NCBI GenBank assembly: GCA_916613615.1
Contig: OU744732.1
Span: forward strand, 61,641,227-61,705,226
DNA length: 64,000 nucleotides
Source: Steromphala cineraria
Taxonomy: Eukaryota; Mollusca; Gastropoda; Trochida; Trochidae
Direction: 5' to 3'
Shown: in pieces, positions 63,838 to 64,000 of the stretch
Layout of the letters: every line of letters begins with the position of its first letter
Position numbering within the stretch: position 1 is the stretch's first letter
Notes under the pieces: model-generated
Seen by the model: the letters and a program-made list of their open reading frames with translations, nothing else
Databases searched by the model: none
Told to the model about the DNA's origin: nothing
Program-made: the position numbers and the translations under genes

Positions 63838-63889
63838 ATCAAGGACAATAACATATTCTGACAATGGGACGCTGTTTCTCTCGTCAAAG
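63838..63889 (+). CDS. Candidate short first coding exon at the right edge
   Basis: Acceptor-like TTTTTCAG (to 63837), then an ATG at 63864 encoding MGRCFSRQ and a split codon at donor GTTTGT (63890). The N-terminus fits an N-myristoylation signal (Gly2, Ser6). It lies where a second copy of the host gene would be expected to begin. However, the sequence does not resemble exon 1 of the host gene, the donor is weak, and nothing downstream is visible. Low confidence. Confidence 0.22.
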
Positions 63890-64000
63890 GTTTGTATTCC
63901 TATATAACCTTTTAATTGTAAACCCGATTTTAGGAGATCTTGTGGTTACTGATGGCAAATATTGTAGAATTTATCCGAAATCACAATCAAAAGAAAACGG

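Noticed and set aside
1..64000. Bacterial operon, plasmid or phage content
   Set aside because: No dense gene packing, no Shine-Dalgarno-led genes and abundant eukaryotic introns and retroelements.

Overview
This window looks like nuclear DNA of an invertebrate animal, most likely a mollusc (perhaps a bivalve). The reasons are an intron-split gene with consensus GT/AG splice sites, a STAND-NTPase/ankyrin/SPRY-like domain combination of a kind expanded in lophotrochozoans, several repeat families with (GTCC)n tracts that resemble mollusc genomic repeats, and LINE, BEL/Pao, Ty3/Gypsy, DIRS, piggyBac, Tigger-like and SINE sequences. The species cannot be named from the sequence alone. Most of the window is mobile or tandemly repeated DNA. 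I recognise one convincing host gene.

Layout. 1-1.55 kb: the 3' end of a BEL/Pao retrotransposon. 1.8-4.3 kb: small tandem repeats, a 1.24-kb dispersed repeat (second copy at 61.9-63.2 kb) and a TTAA-flanked MITE. 5.0-9.6 kb: a 4.56-kb array of a 13-bp AGCT-bearing minisatellite. 9.75 kb: the cysteine-rich tail of a piggyBac transposase. 10.2-11.0 kb: tandem repeats of about 200 bp. 11.58-15.0 kb: a DIRS-like element with inverted ends, an internal complementary region, a gag remnant and a tyrosine recombinase remnant, but no reverse transcriptase. 15.1-30.3 kb is the left copy (block A) of a segmental duplication whose right copy (block B) is 47.8-61.2 kb. Block A carries a broken LINE (18.3-22 kb), a MITE, and a structurally intact Ty3/Gypsy element with identical LTRs (24.08-29.18 kb). 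32.6-45.7 kb: the host gene, six coding exons, predicted 1013 residues. Its introns hold a 1.5-kb TIR/tandem-repeat element, foldback hairpins and a decayed BEL/Pao pol fragment. 45.9-46.35 kb: a MITE and a tRNA-derived SINE. Block B carries a 614-bp MITE, a 1.8-kb TTAA insertion and a 7.7-kb composite insertion that contains an apparently intact two-ORF LINE with a 2A-like motif (about 53.7-59.5 kb).

How the parts fit together. Comparing blocks A and B shows which sequences arrived after the duplication, so several insertions can be bounded without a database. If the duplicated unit is about 32.7 kb and tandem, the host gene belongs to unit A, and a paralogue should lie just right of this window. 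A short candidate exon near 63.84 kb may be its start, but this is weak. Candidate noncoding 5' exons ending in GTAAG-type donors recur in both blocks upstream of the gene position. This suggests a locus of tandem NLR-like (putative immune-receptor) genes with duplicated promoters or first exons.

Limits: all domain names come from motif recognition by eye. Boundaries of repeats and LINEs are approximate unless a target-site duplication or the A/B comparison fixes them. No identity percentages were computed.
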